Of a stretch of DNA of 64,000 bases, positions 14,201-23,700 are shown in pieces. The stretch covers positions 27,937,386 to 28,001,385 of the forward strand of contig NC_092348.1 in the NCBI RefSeq assembly GCF_963676685.1, in the 5' to 3' direction. Source of the DNA: Mytilus edulis. Taxonomy: Eukaryota; Mollusca; Bivalvia; Mytilida; Mytilidae. Position 1 is the stretch's first letter, and each line of letters opens with the position of its first letter. Both the position numbers and the translations under genes were made by a program. Below the pieces are notes generated by a model, which was not told the DNA's origin, searched no databases, and worked only from the letters and a program-made list of their open reading frames with translations.

Positions 14201-17200
14201 GGCATATTGTTATTCTAAACTGTTTCCTAAAATTGATCGTCCTGAAGATCATAAAAATGTTATTAAAATAAAGTATGTCAATAAAGGTTTTGATTTTGTT
14301 AATATTGCTGGTATTTTTAACGACCAAATTCCTGGATATTTTGATAATACTGAGCTCCTTCTTATTTGTTATATTTACAAAAAATCTACCCGGAAATTTG
14401 TGTTTAATTATAGCCAATTGTGTAAAGATGTTAATATTAGTGAAAATACACCTACTTGATGTAATTGCAGTAATTCCGTATACATTAATGGACCTATTTC
14501 CCATGTTATAACAGGAGATCTTAACATCGTTCAAGACCGAGAGTTGAAATCATTCCTCAGTAAAGGACCTTAATATCGTCCCCCTTCAACTATTAATTGG
14601 AATGAGTGTCGTGATATCATCCACGACTCACTCCGTACTTACTGTTTGAAATGGATAAAACGGGAAAAAGCTGACTCTTTTTTTAATTTAGTAATAAACA
14701 TTGTTGATATACGTATTCAACATTTTAAAGAACATTTTACTCTTAACAATAACCACAATAAACCTATTTCTCGTATCAAACATAAACTAAAAGAACTAGC
14801 CAAGGAATTTGATTTTGTCCCGGCCGATAAAGCTGCTAATAATATTATTATTGTTTGACGTAAATTTTACATTGAGGTTCTACAAAAAGAATCACAAATT
14901 CACCAACATTCCAACTGACTCCATTTTCAGAAAACGACATCTGTAATTACAAACCTAAACTTTTAGCTACCGCTTTACAAGCAGAACCAAAAACAATGAG
15001 AGTCCCAACTATGTACTGGCTTCTGAAACTACACGAAACACCTTACAAATATAGATTTATTTCGTCTTCAAGCCATTGTTCCACTACTAAATTATCTATT
15101 CTTCTTACAGTACACTTGGGACAATCAAAAACCTGATAATAAATTGTTCAAATAAGGCCTTCGAAAATAGTGGAATTAATTACTTTTGGAGTGTCAAAAA
15201 CTCCTTGGAAGTACTTGTTAAATTTCATGCTTTGCATCAGAACTAAACACAATTATTATTAATAAACCAGTTGTTGGCATGACACGAGTTACGTTCTTCT
15301 TATATTTGTTATGATAGTATGATACTAAACCCCTCAGGGGGAGGATTGAGCCTGATATTCATATGATGAAGACATAATTTTTCATTCAGTTCAATTGAAG
15401 TCCGGAGCTGGCATGTCAGTTAACTGCTAGTAGTCTGATGTTATTTATGTATTATTGTCATTTTGTTTATTTTCTTTGGTTACATCTTCTGACATCTGAC
15501 TCGGACTTCTCTTGAACTGAATTTTAATGTACGTATTGTTATGCGTTTACTTTTCCGCATTGGCTAGAGGTATAGGGGGAGGGTTGAGATCTCACAAACA
15601 TGTTTAACCCCGCCGCATTTTTGCGCCTGTCCCAAGTCAGGAGCCTCTGGCCTTTTTTAGTCTTGTATTATTTTAACTTTTAGTTTCTTGTGTACAATTT
15701 GGAGTTAAGTATGGTGTTCATTATCACTAAACCAGTATATATTTGTTGAGGGGCCAGCTGAAGGACGCCCCCGGGTGCAAGAATTTGTCGTTGCATTGAA
15801 GACCTGTCGGTGACCTTCTGCTGTTGTCTGCTCTATGGTCGGGTTATTGTCTCTTTGGCACATTCCCCATTTCCATTTTGAATTTTATTGAACATTTTTG
15901 TAAATAGCAGTGAAATAAAAACTTTGACATTTCTGGATTATCCAAGAACTTAAATTATTTCCACAGAAATAGAAATAAATACAATTACTTTTTTTCCAAA
16001 GCCATTCTACAACGATTTTCAAGTTTTCATACAACATGGAAGCAAACTTTACAAACAACTGACGTTGGCAATTTTGTAATATGTCTTATTTCACACATTT
16101 TGATTGGTCTAACTGTATGCTATTTTGTAATACCAAAAATTTCCTCCTGCCCATACCATTGGTGTCAAAAGGTATTTTTAGCCCAGCGACCATATGTTTT
16201 CGTTCCTTTTACTGAATAAGAGTCAGCATCACAATTTGTAAATTTATGGGGAAAATGCTTCATGTTAAGCAGAACTGCTGTTGTTAGATAATCGTTTATT
16301 ACGTCAAGTATCAAATAGTTCAATCATGTTCTGGTTGATTGTCGATGTACAGTTGAAATTCATTCTTTACTTTACTTATGCGATTTTTTTTAAAATCCAT
16401 ACAATCATTTAGCTAAATTTATGTGCACGTAATGAATGGCAAAATAGTTTCTTCGAAATAGAACAGTTAAGTGGCGTCGCTAAAATTGATATAACAAGTG
16501 TTCGTTTATTTTTACTGACGTACATTGTACATGACAACAAGTATATCCAAGTTTATTTATGGCTATACGATAGTCATTGATTTTGAAACGCTTTATTATT
16601 TTCTTTCAGAACCAGGAGGTATGAATTTGCCGTGTCCAATTGGTGGTCAATGTTTAACAATAGGAAATAACTTTTATACAAGTAAGTAGAAATTCCACCT
16701 ATTTCAAAGTTGTTACTGTTTTTCGAAAATTGTGGTAAAAAATATTGTAACTGTTTTTTTTTTATTCATTTCGAAACAGTTTTAATCGATTTTAATTTCA
16801 AACTTTTTTTTAATGTATACGAGGATTCCAAATAAAGGCAACAGTACTATACCGCTGTTCGAAATTATTTATAAATCGATTGAGAAAAAACAAATCCGGG
16901 TTACAAACTAAAACTGAGGGAAACACATCATATATAAGAGGAGAACAATCATTATTATGACACAACAGAAACACTAAAATGCAACACAAAGAGAAACGAA
17001 CTATAGATAACAACAGCCATTTTCATGACTATTATATTTCAAAATATTTATACTTTTTTTTCAGACGGATGTGGTAACGGAACGGACGGGTGTATGCACA
17101 AAGGATTAGGTGACCACCAATCTTGCAAAGGGTGCCATTATTACCTAACGTGTGCTCCAAGTGGTGTGTTTACCAGACCGTGTCCAGTACAACTGAAATT

Positions 17201-17255
17201 TGACGACAACTTAAAGGCATGTGTTGGTATTTCGTCAACATGTAAAGGACCTTGA
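5294..17255 (+). CDS. Gene A: secreted multi-lectin protein (SUEL, F5/8C, C-type lectin, CBM14-like), 12 exons
   Basis: Exons: 5294-5315, 6055-6081, 7375-7731, 8269-8480, 9086-9250, 9803-9953, 10229-10386, 12019-12170, 12502-12626, 13038-13286, 16610-16681, 17065-17255. They join in frame to 1881 nt (626 aa plus TGA) with GT-AG introns of phase 1,1,1,0,0,1,0,2,1,1,1. Exons 1-2 encode a hydrophobic signal peptide (MKIFLIFVCLPTFVYS), which is why I start at 5294. Domains in order: SUEL lectin (about 31-107), Thr-rich linker, F5/8 type C (140-307), C-type lectin (317-452), Asn then Gly/Ser/Thr linker (457-539), CBM14-like chitin-binding domain (564-623). With no membrane segment it should be secreted and bind glycans through several modules. 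Intron 10 holds a dead Penelope-like element. I know no named gene with this exact order. Exon 10 has the weakest acceptor, and exons 1-2 are short, so those are the least certain parts. Confidence 0.85.
5811..6005 (+). repeat. Direct repeat, copy in intron 1 of gene A
   Basis: Partner of 616-780 with small insertions; ends 49 bp before exon 2. Confidence 0.6.
6741..6832. repeat. Foldback (hairpin) element in intron 2 of gene A
   Basis: Arms of about 37 bp (6741-6778 and 6796-6832) pair almost perfectly around a 17-nt spacer; the core of the arm is AGGAGTTGTTAGTGAT. Transcribed RNA would form a strong stem. Confidence 0.8.
7375..7731 (+). CDS. Gene A exon 3: SUEL/rhamnose-binding lectin domain and Thr-rich linker
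   Basis: A single exon encodes the whole galactose/rhamnose-binding (SUEL) lectin domain, about 77 residues, with the family hallmarks: an FGR motif (usually YGR), the paired cysteines, a GEDPC stretch and KYLDIIYDC at the end (usual DPC...KYL). A run of threonines and a PTVKPLTG linker follow. Both ends are phase 1. The donor at 7731/7732 sits in the first unit of a 39-bp tandem repeat that carries further copies of the same donor. In this family the domain binds L-rhamnose or D-galactose on microbial or egg-surface glycans. Confidence 0.88.
7719..7900 (+). repeat. 39-bp tandem repeat with repeated splice donors
   Basis: About five copies of a 39-bp unit (13 codons: PLTGK, a variable residue, TYYTTVK). 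Units 1, 2 and 3 each contain CTTACAGGTAAG, giving donors at 7731/7732, 7770/7771 and 7809/7810, all in the same phase. In unit 4 the site has become CAGATAAG, and an in-frame TAA (7839-7841) lies just before it. Unit 5 has an intact donor at 7887/7888 that lies beyond the stop. Confidence 0.9.
7915..8110 (+). repeat. Dispersed repeat (family R6) in intron 3 of gene A
   Basis: Contains the ACATAAAACTGAGCAA... and GATCCGGAAGGGTAAGCATG landmarks shared with 23500-23690, 25165-25350 (reverse), 37545-37720, 42860-43560 and 49845-50010. Confidence 0.55.
8269..9953 (+). CDS. Gene A exons 4-6: F5/8 type C (discoidin) domain
   Basis: Exons 8269-8480, 9086-9250 and 9803-9953. The domain starts at a cysteine (VCHQYLVSG) and ends at LIGC, the pair that closes the fold in this family. 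Internal signatures are GGGWSAAINDKNQFIQVEL, VTQGR, an IDGTKYEF stretch and YVRIHPINW before the last strand (usually RIxPxxW). Introns inside the domain are both phase 0 (after NQFIQ and after GNKQ); outer boundaries are phase 1. Gene E has its F5/8C introns at the same places. Family role: binds carbohydrates or phospholipids outside the cell. Confidence 0.9.
8640..8775 (-). repeat. Dispersed repeat (family R3) in intron 4 of gene A
   Basis: The AACAGCGGTATACTACTGTT palindrome and flanks recur in reverse at 16825-17035 and 21465-21680, with a partial copy near 17575. Confidence 0.6.
10229..12626 (+). CDS. Gene A exons 7-9: C-type lectin domain
   Basis: Exons 10229-10386, 12019-12170 and 12502-12626 encode a long-form CTLD with six cysteines (CPTGW, DDCY, QDC, EHC, VNC, YVC), the VWIGL core and WTDGTP. 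At the calcium and sugar site, where the family usually has EPN (mannose type) or QPD (galactose type), this protein has NPD (WKKGNPDN). The later WND position reads LND. Calcium binding is plausible, but sugar preference cannot be read from NPD. Intron 7 contains an inserted repeat at about 11085-11825. Confidence 0.9.
10495..10615 (-). repeat. R1 tail fragment, reverse, in intron 7 of gene A
   Basis: GTGACGCTCGAATAAAAAGA and the AGAGCATTGAAGACCCA stretch match the reverse complement of the R1 3' half; the tail core itself is lost. Confidence 0.6.
10850..11100. repeat. Dispersed repeat matching the core of 43011-43466
   Basis: Shares GGTGAAGTTGAAATCA, TTTTACGGAC and GGTTGACCGT with the inverted-repeat element in intron 5 of gene D. 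Confidence 0.6.
11085..11825 (-). repeat. Dispersed repeat (family R4) in intron 7 of gene A
   Basis: GTCGTCGTCGTCCGTTGACT at one end and GATGGTCTACACAGGCACAT with GGAGCCTCTAGT at the other match the ends of a molluscan repeat also seen, opposite orientation, at 18205-18800 and, more diverged, at 38985-39635. Confidence 0.55.
12181..12309 (+). repeat. 43-bp tandem repeat, three copies
   Basis: Three units beginning CGTTCATAGATT at 12181, 12224 and 12267, starting 10 bp after the donor of gene A exon 8. The first unit follows the donor so closely that the repeat may have arisen next to the splice site. Confidence 0.85.
13038..13286 (+). CDS. Gene A exon 10: low-complexity Asn and Gly-Ser-Thr linker
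   Basis: After WTPPANAIYS comes a run of ten asparagines (AAC/AAT), then four tandem copies of a 15-bp unit encoding GTGSG, then LITPPLNLIPATLKQIVPTK. The exon reads in frame from exon 9 (phase 1) and ends in phase 1 before gtaagt. The acceptor at 13037 (TATAAAG) has a poor pyrimidine tract, so an alternative start or skipping is possible; skipping would keep the frame. Likely a flexible spacer between the lectin part and the chitin-binding part. Confidence 0.72.
13589..14122 (+). pseudogene. Remnant of the retroelement's GIY-YIG endonuclease region
   Basis: An open stretch of 177 codons, very lysine-rich. It matches the C-terminal side of the endonuclease region of Naiad/Chlamys-type Penelope-like elements. 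The GIY and YIG motifs themselves are absent, so the copy is truncated on its 5' side. It is not a host exon: it has no usable splice sites and no link in frame to exon 10 or 11. Confidence 0.6.
14150..15240 (+). pseudogene. Degenerate N-terminal part of a Penelope-like reverse transcriptase
   Basis: Protein similarity continues across at least three frames. Recognisable landmarks are HVITGDLNIV near 14500, an ADKAANN motif near 14830 followed by TGA where a cysteine codon is expected, and a PTMYWLLKLH...PYKYRFISSSSHCS stretch near 15010-15090. The similarity stops about 15240, just before the region that would lead into the palm domain. A second, complementary fragment of the same family lies at 47880-49140 on the - strand. 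Confidence 0.65.
16610..17255 (+). CDS. Gene A exons 11-12: short Cys linker and CBM14-like domain
   Basis: Exon 11 (16610-16681) encodes a 24-residue link with two cysteines. Exon 12 (17065-17255) encodes the terminal chitin-binding, peritrophin-A-like domain with eight cysteines instead of the usual six; the CHYYLTCAPSGVF core and the FDDNLKACVG segment are typical of the family. The protein ends CKGP then TGA. Exon 12 and the first 120 bp of the 3' UTR are nearly the same as the last exon of gene B. Confidence 0.88.
16825..17035 (+). repeat. R3 repeat copy directly upstream of gene A exon 12
   Basis: Matches the reverse of 8640-8775 and the copy at 21465-21680 (AAAGGCAACAGTACTATACC, AACTAAAACTGAGGGAAACA). 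It ends about 30 bp before the exon 12 acceptor. Confidence 0.65.
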
Positions 17256-17375
17256 GCAGATTCGATGTTTATTCGTATGACTTATAAACTTTATATACTA
17301 CATGTACTCATTGGATATTAATTTATTACCATTGTTCTGTTTCGATTTTAAATTTGCTTTATTTATGATGATTTC

Positions 17376-17381
17376 ATTAAA
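17376..17381 (+). terminator. Candidate polyadenylation signal of gene A
   Basis: ATTAAA lies 121 bp after the stop codon. The equivalent place in gene B has AATAAA. No cleavage site can be confirmed from sequence alone. Confidence 0.4.
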
Positions 17382-20300
17382 AAACTAAAAGAGTTACTAG
17401 TATTTTATTTCTTCAGCAACTTTGAATGAAATCAACCTGTTGCATTCATTTTCCTTTTTCGGATGTAAAGGTCTTTTCAGTTTTTGACTTGGATTTTATT
17501 TTTTCAGTTACTGTTTTAACATATTTCTAACCATTCATGGTTTGGTCTTGTGAAATAAAACGACAATTGGCACGAATAAAGGCAATAGTATCATAAAACT
17601 GTTACATAATTATAAAAATACAAATCACCTTTCAATTAAAAGAACACCGAGGACTTGTGATCTGAATAAAAAAAAATATATAGCAAAAGTAACCGAGTAC
17701 AGCAAAGTCTTATACAGTTATATTACGGGTTGTCCAACGAAATTTTAACTGCTGATGACCATGGATTTGTTCACTTGTAACAGCAACCACGTCTTTGTGT
17801 TTTCAATTTAGACATTTATTTAGCGACTGTAATGTATGGCCGTATTATTTACTTGCAATGAATAATGCATCAAGTGTCACTAGTTCAACATGGACACACA
17901 CAATGTTTTATTGACATTCCTAAAACTTGATCTTTAGTTTTCTGTGTAGTGTTCTGTTATTGTTGTTTGTCTTTTCGTCGTTTTTCCCTGAATACTGTGT
18001 CTGTTTTTATTGAACTTAATATTTATTGCCTCTTGTGTATCTTCCTTAAACTGTTATACCTAATTTTGTACGTCATTGAATAATTTCGTTGCACGGTCAA
18101 TATCTTACTCATAACAATATATTGAAAACAGGAAGTGAGTATACGGTATAACTCAATAACTTAAACCCGTCTATCATGTTTATGTCATCATCTTTTTAAA
18201 TAAAACTAGAGGCTCTAAAGAGCCTGTGTCGCTCACCTTGGTCTATGTGAATATTAAACAAAGGAAGCAGATGGATTCATGACAAAATTGTGTTTTGGTG
18301 ATGGTGATGTGTTTGTACATCTTACTTTACTAAACAATCTTGTTGCTTACAATTATCTCTATCTATAATGAACTTGGGCTAGTAGTTTCAGTGGAAAATG
18401 TTAATAAAAATTTACAAAGGAGTAGGTCCAGTAAGACCCCTTTTTGGCCCCAAAATATAGCAGTTTTACAAAATTGTTAAAATGTAAACTTTTAGTCATT
18501 CATCTTGACCTGATAAACAATTTTACCCAGTCAGATTTGCTCTAAATGCTTTGGTTTTTGAGTTATAAGCCAAAAACTGCATTTTACCCCTATGTTCCAT
18601 TTCTAGCCGTGGTGGCCATCTTGATTTGATGGCCGGGTCACTGGACACATTTAGTTGAACTACATACCCAAAAGATGATTGTGGCCAAGTTTGGATTAAT
18701 TTGGCTTAGTAGTTTCATGGGGGAAGATTTTTGTAAAAGATAACTAAGATTTACGAAAAATGGTTAAAAATTGACTATAAAGGGCAATAAATGGGTTGTC
18801 AAATTCATCTTAAAATATTCTTTAAATCTCTTAAATCATAGATGTTTTAGTGATTTTTTTAAAATAAATATCTACTTTTGCTTAAATGAGGGATAATTTG
18901 TTACTTCCAGTTTACACAATGCCATTTCTGGTCTCATTTGACTGGTTACTTATGATTCCAAAAATATATGGTTTTTGGTAAGTTTGCATGAAATAAATCC
19001 GTTTTAGAAAGGATTAACCATTGTGAAGGTAAACGTCTTCTGAACTTAAACAGTAGACTCCATGGCCTTTACATGCTTATGATATACAACTATGAAGCTA
19101 GAACCAAACAAATCTTTAATTTTAGTTTTAAAAGTGTAATAAATCTAAAAATGACATCATATGTATTAGAACTAAATGTACTAATACCTTAACATAATGT
19201 ACCAATAAGTTTGTTCTTAAGGTAAAAACCGTAAACATAAATGGCATTTGAACTTTAATTGCAATTGTAAACTTTATCAGATAAAAATACCCCAAATCTC
19301 TTATGGGTTACGATTGAAAGTTTATACTACCAAACCGTTTATTTGGATTATTGAACGGGAGAAAACTGCTATAAAACATAGCAGTTCCGCCCATATGTAT
19401 TTGCATTGCGTCAAATCTTAACTTTAACATGTTTAAATGACCCCCTAGTGTTGAAACTGAATGTTAAGTTCAAATTTAAAAGATGGTCTTAACCTTTGAC
19501 TTTGATTTTTATTCCCCGTCTATGGAACTAGGATTATCAAAAGATTCTTGGTCAATATTTCTCAAGGTATATGGGTTACACAAACATACCATTAATGTCG
19601 AAAACAAAAGGGTTACAAGTCTTATAACAAATAACAGGATCGCTTTGGTGCAAATTGCATAGAATATCATATGAAAATATCTATTATTTCGGGGAAAAGT
19701 TAAACATTAGCTTTTAAAGTTTCCGAAAAATAATCGATAACAAGAAAAACAATGTTCGGAGGAATAATTCCAATATGGTATAACGTGTATGTGTGCACAT
19801 GATTAGTTACAAAAGCCAAATAGATATGTTTAATCATCACATCATTATCATATACAAAAAACAAAATCTAAAGTTCTTTCGATTAATATTAAAACAATAT
19901 CGAAAATTTGTCCCATTTATAATCACATGTCTTACTGTGAAAGAAGTATATGCATGGAACAGTCATTATATAATTTGATACGAATCTCGTTATTATCAAA
20001 TGTATTTATTCAGTGATTATTTGTTATACATATTTGAATGAATATGTTTTATCAAGTAAATTGATGCTCACGTCAACTTCTTTTTTATGAGAAACGTAGA
20101 TTGTTTCAAATCATATCTTTGGTATGACTATTACTTATGTCTGTAGATGTATACTTATGAAAGCACAACACATACAAAAGGACTCATCTACATTATAAAT
20201 TAAACATGCAAAATATACTAAAGCAGGCATGTAAGAGAAAAACTTTACTGCATGTCTTTTAAATAGTTAATGACCTAATCTTACCTTCTCCTTTCATGAA

Positions 20301-20590
20301 CTCAATTCAAATCATTAAAAACTAGCACATTTTGTTTGTCTACTTATTACAGTGACTAACAATAAATGCTACTTTATTAATATATAATGGAATGTCGAAT
20401 GCATGACAATTTCTGACCAAGCTCAGAACGTAATGATTTTTTAAAAACTTTTTAAGAGAGTATGAGATGATACCAAAAAAATGTATGTTTTTTTCAAGTA
20501 CATTTTACTTTTGTTAGTTCCTCTCTGAATCACTTCTTGTCAAATGTCGTTCTAATTTACATGTAGTCCATTATGACATGGAAGCCGAAT
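17382..20590. other. Intergenic region A-B
   Basis: No supported exon. Holds a partial R3 repeat (17575-17690), an R4 repeat (about 18205-18800, starting ACTAGAGGCTCTAAAGAGCC) and AT-rich DNA without recognisable features. The 120 bp before 20710 match the region before gene C. Confidence 0.5.
18205..18800 (+). repeat. Dispersed repeat (family R4)
   Basis: Opens with CTCTAAAGAGCCTGTGTCGC and continues with AAGACCCCTTTTTGGCCCC; the same family is present reversed in intron 7 of gene A. Confidence 0.6.
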
Positions 20591-20709
20591 TACAAATATA
20601 TAGGTTTATAATCATGGTACTTAGAGATTTGATGTGATCGGAAAGATACTAGTGATAAGACAAGTGCCAACATAACTTCACACACCAGGCGACTGTATCC
20701 AGTGAGATT

Positions 20710-23700
20710 ATGAACACTCTTGTAGTTCTAAGTACATGTAAGTATACCACAAAAAAGTATTCAATATTTATGAAAATATTGTAAGCTTTTGTTCCTGTAT
20801 TTTTATTCCCGTTTATTTTCCAGCTTAAAAATTCATTGTTGAGTTGATTTTTAAATTAGATATCTAGGCAAACGGTGGTTTGAAGCACTTGTTAATTAAA
20901 AAAAAACGATCAAAAGCTCATAAGAGCTTATGTTGTAATATTATATGGTAATGTGACTTTAACTATTTATTTTATGATCATATTTAGCTAAATCCAACAT
21001 AAAAACAACTGCCGCTCTAGATCTGTAGCTAAGGTTTGGATAATTGGGTGATTCAATGATTTTGAATTAAAATTTACATGGAACACAATTACGAACAATA
21101 AATTTCTACAAAGATAACTCATTTTAAAAGCCATACATGTATTTGATTAAAAATAGCGACGGAACACATTGTCGAAGGGAGTTGGGGGTCCGAAATATTT
21201 TTTGGTATACATAAATTGATTGATCTGTACTGTATCGTGGAACAGGATTTTCTTTGCATGATAGTTTCAAGTCATTTGGCATTCTTATATCCTATTGTTA
21301 CCTTTTCTGATACACTATACGTTTACATATACAATAACATGAAAGAAAAAAATTTCTAACTACTGCATTAAAAAGACCTTTTAATTGCTGGCTCAATACG
21401 AATAACCTCGTATTTTTATTCTTAAATGTATATTATGTGTCTGTAAACGAGTAAATGGACATCGTCAATAAAATCAACAGTAGTATACCGCTGTTCAAAA
21501 GTCATTAATCGATTTAGAGACACCAAATCGGGGTAACAAACTAAAACCGAAGGAAACACATCAACTATAAGAGGAAACCAAAGAAACAATTGATTACTTA
21601 AGTGCTACAAAAACAAACGACAAAGCAACATACACGGAAACGAACTATTACATGTAGATGACAATTGCCATATTTCTGACTTGTAACAAGACATTTTGAG
21701 AAAAAAAATGGTGGGTTGAACCTGGTTTTGTGGCGAGCCAAACCTCGCTTTAACTTTTTCTCATTGATGATATAATGAACCCTTATCTGATTAAGATATT
21801 GTTTAACTACAATACAATTGACCCATTTATGTATTAGCAAGGACAGGTTATGATACGTTGTCTCTGTTAAAGATAAGGATTGAAAGTAGTCTAATTATTT
21901 GACCTATAAGTTGTTTGTTGACCTCTAGTACGGTCACCTATATTTGTTCACATCTCCGTCTTTTCGTCTCTGTTAAATTGGTGTTTTATTAGTTATGCAG
22001 TAACATCTACTTTTGTTATGTTTATTGATATTTGATTGTTCCTTTATACTTTAACCGAACATTTGATCATGGTATCAAAACATCTTTTAATATAATATGA
22101 ATATACTAGCATATGCTTAAAGTGAAGTGAGAAAATTAACCACGTGATCTTGACCTTTAGAGAATGACATTGATTGAACGATTTGAAAAACTTTGAAGTT
22201 TTGAAAAACTAAAGTTTATCTACCTCAGGAATAGATTACCGTAGCTGTATTTGGCAAAACCTTTAGGAATTTTCTGTCCTCAATGCTCTTCAACTTCGTA
22301 CTTTATTTGGCTCTGTAAACAATTTTTGATTCGAGCGTCACTCATGAGTCTTTTGGAGACGAAACACGCGTCTGGCGTAAATATAAAACTTTAATCCTGG
22401 TATCTATGATGAGTTAATATGCAACCACTGGGTCGATGCCACTGCTGGTGGAGATTTATTCACCCGAAGGTATCACAAGCCCAGTAGCCAGCAATTCTGT
22501 GTTGACTTGAGTTATCATTGATATGTTCATAATTATAAATTTTAACTGTAAACAAAACTTTGAAATTTTAAAAAACTAAGGTTTCTCTACCTCAGGAATA
22601 GATTTCCTTAGCTGTATTGGCAAAAATTGTAGGAATTTTTGGTCCTTGATGCTTTTAAACTTCGTACTTTATTTGGCCCTATAAACATTTTTTGATTCGA
22701 GCGTCACTGATGAGTCTTTTGGAGACGAAACGCGCGTCTGACATAAATATAAAACTTTAATGCTTGTATCTATGATGAGTTTATTCTGAACTTTGTCACT
22801 GCAGCATTTGAACATAAAAAAACTATTAATTCAATGTATACACTTCCTGTTATCATGATTATGCCTAGATACACAGATACCGACTTCAACCTTTCGCTGT
22901 CATGAATAACATTGTTCAGATTCTATTTTAATGCAATAAAGAATTTCGATGTATACTGCATATGTTATGTTGACCTAATTCAAAGTTTATGAAAATATTT
23001 GAAAAATCAGAAAAGATAAATAAATATTTGCAAACGTCAATTGGCAATATTTAAATGTATGTCGGATTTGGTGTACGCTGTATTTCACGAGACAACACTC
23101 AACGGGAAAAATTATACATGAAGCCACTTGTAACACATTATTGGAAATAAGAACCGACTCCATAATGTAGCGTCCATAGTTAGAGAGCATGTCATATCCA
23201 TTGAAGAGTCTTTGTTTGGATTTAATCTACCGGGTCAACCTTCTTAACAATGATAATTATACACACAACTGTTTATGTTTTCTAACAAGTTAATATGCGT
23301 TTGAATATTTTAATGTAGATGTAACTTAAAACACAAATACTTCATAACCCGGAGTTATGTGCAGTTTATTGACTCAGATTTTGTGTAATTTCAGTTCTTT
23401 GTATTTTGATTGTAAGCACCCATGCATTATTATTAGATGTTACTGGTGGACCAACACATTTCGGTAGGTGATACAAGTATGCAACTTAGTGATTCATTAT
23501 TAAAACGGAGATGACCAAACGAGGGACAAAAGATACCAGAGGGACAGTCAAACTCATAGATTGAAAATAAAATGACAAAGCCATGACTAAAAATAAACAG
23601 ACAGACAAATATAGTACAGAAGACACAACATAGAAAACTAGACTAAGTAACACGAACCCCATCAAACACTGGTAGTGACCTGCGATTACTTTGTTATTTT

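Larger units (their letters stand above)
13580..15895 (+). mobile_element. Truncated Penelope-like (GIY-YIG) retroelement in intron 10 of gene A
   Basis: The insert has three parts on the same strand as the gene. 13589-14122 encodes the end of a GIY-YIG-type region (IELNWIKILQ, YPLGLNDNIMGIGNISRTG, then a basic KKRSHGRRKK stretch). 14150-15240 encodes the N-terminal part of the reverse transcriptase with several frameshifts and stops (HVITGDLNIVQD, FVPADKAANNIIIV, VPTMYWLLKLHETPYKYRF). 15290-15895 is a non-coding 3' region I associate with mussel copies of this family. The palm domain with the catalytic aspartates is missing, so the copy is dead. Family assignment rests on motif recall. Confidence 0.75.

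Noticed and set aside
17025-17064. Using the ATG at 17025 as a separate small-gene start for the CBM14 domain
   Set aside because: A consensus acceptor at 17064 and in-frame joining from exon 11 explain the exon; genes B, C and D all reach this domain by splicing at the same phase.
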